Of a DNA stretch of 28,079 nucleotides, positions 28,011-28,079 are shown piece by piece. Position numbers and translations under genes: made by a program. Source of the stretch: a virus; IMG/VR virus record IMGVR_UViG_3300045008_000284, positions 1-28,079 of that record; one strand, 5' to 3'. The notes under the pieces are model-generated. The model worked only from the letters and a program-made list of their open reading frames with translations, was not told the origin of the DNA and searched no databases. Numbering within the stretch: the first letter of the stretch is position 1; each line of letters opens with the position of its first letter.

Positions 28011-28079
28011 ATGGAGCGCAAAAGTGGTTCGATTGAGGTCAATCGAGGCGTAGAGCTACGTGAATGGCATGATCTTCAG
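28011..28079 (+). CDS. Possible start of a rightward gene, cut by the window edge
   Basis: An ATG at 28011 opens a frame of 23 codons (MERKSGSIEVNRGVELREWH...) that runs to the edge. GGGGAGG lies 11 bases upstream, which is longer than optimal. It would be divergent from the ParB-like operon. The N-terminal style faintly recalls arm-binding domains of tyrosine recombinases, but 23 residues are too few to call. Confidence 0.3.
   Translation, partial: MERKSGSIEVNRGVELREWHDLQ
28029..28046. repeat. Perfect 18-bp inverted repeat near the ParB-like genes
   Basis: TCGATTGAGGTCAATCGA has two perfect 8-bp arms and a GG centre. It lies within the first codons of the possible rightward gene and about 230 bases upstream of the ParB-like GTG. 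It could be an operator or a partition site, or be chance. Only one copy was seen in the window. Confidence 0.45.

Noticed and set aside
25917-28079. Canonical parS site for the ParB-like proteins
   Set aside because: I looked for TGTTTCACGTGAAACA-like sequences on both strands near these genes and found none. The only strong palindrome (28029-28046) is different.

Overview
The window is a 28 kb piece of a temperate, lambda-like tailed phage (a prophage or phage-plasmid) from a high-GC proteobacterium. A betaproteobacterium is my best guess, from the GC-rich codon use, the H-NS-type accessory gene and the general look of the proteins; nothing here fixes the species. No integrase, repressor, replication gene, tRNA, rRNA, insertion sequence or CRISPR array was found, so the early region must lie outside.

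Layout. (1) Positions 1-391, minus strand: the tail of a leftward operon, with one unknown small gene and one gene cut by the window edge. (2) 504-10433, plus strand: DNA packaging and head, broadly in lambda order: small terminase, GpA-type large terminase, gpW joiner, lambda-type portal, S49 protease with a nested scaffold-type start, decoration protein, major capsid protein and head-tail connectors. Two cassettes interrupt this order. Three tail-fibre/receptor-binding genes (3038-4767) sit between terminase and gpW, and an antisense ParD-like/RelE-type toxin-antitoxin pair (6497-7008) sits between portal and protease. (3) 10435-15622: tail tube, a G/GT tail chaperone pair with a clear -1 frameshift site, a minor tail protein and the tape measure. 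(4) 15622-23182: a tail-tip module that does not resemble the lambda K-L-M-I-J set. It includes a Trp/Tyr-rich 813-aa protein with a glycine linker and a probable hub protein of 511 aa. (5) 23251-24730: lysis (DUF6127-like membrane protein, 3-TM holin, GH24 endolysin) and one small unknown gene. (6) 24752-27981, minus strand: a VapBC-like pair with a promoter/operator dyad, then an operon of two different ParB/RepB-like proteins followed by an H-NS-family protein. (7) 28011-28079: possible start of a rightward gene carrying a perfect palindrome.

Most plus-strand genes touch through TGATG or ATGA junctions, so the late region is probably one long, translationally coupled transcript. The ParB/RepB pair, the H-NS-like protein and two toxin-antitoxin modules together suggest a stability/partition function. 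A plasmid-like prophage is one explanation, but this is inference because no ParA or replication initiator is visible.
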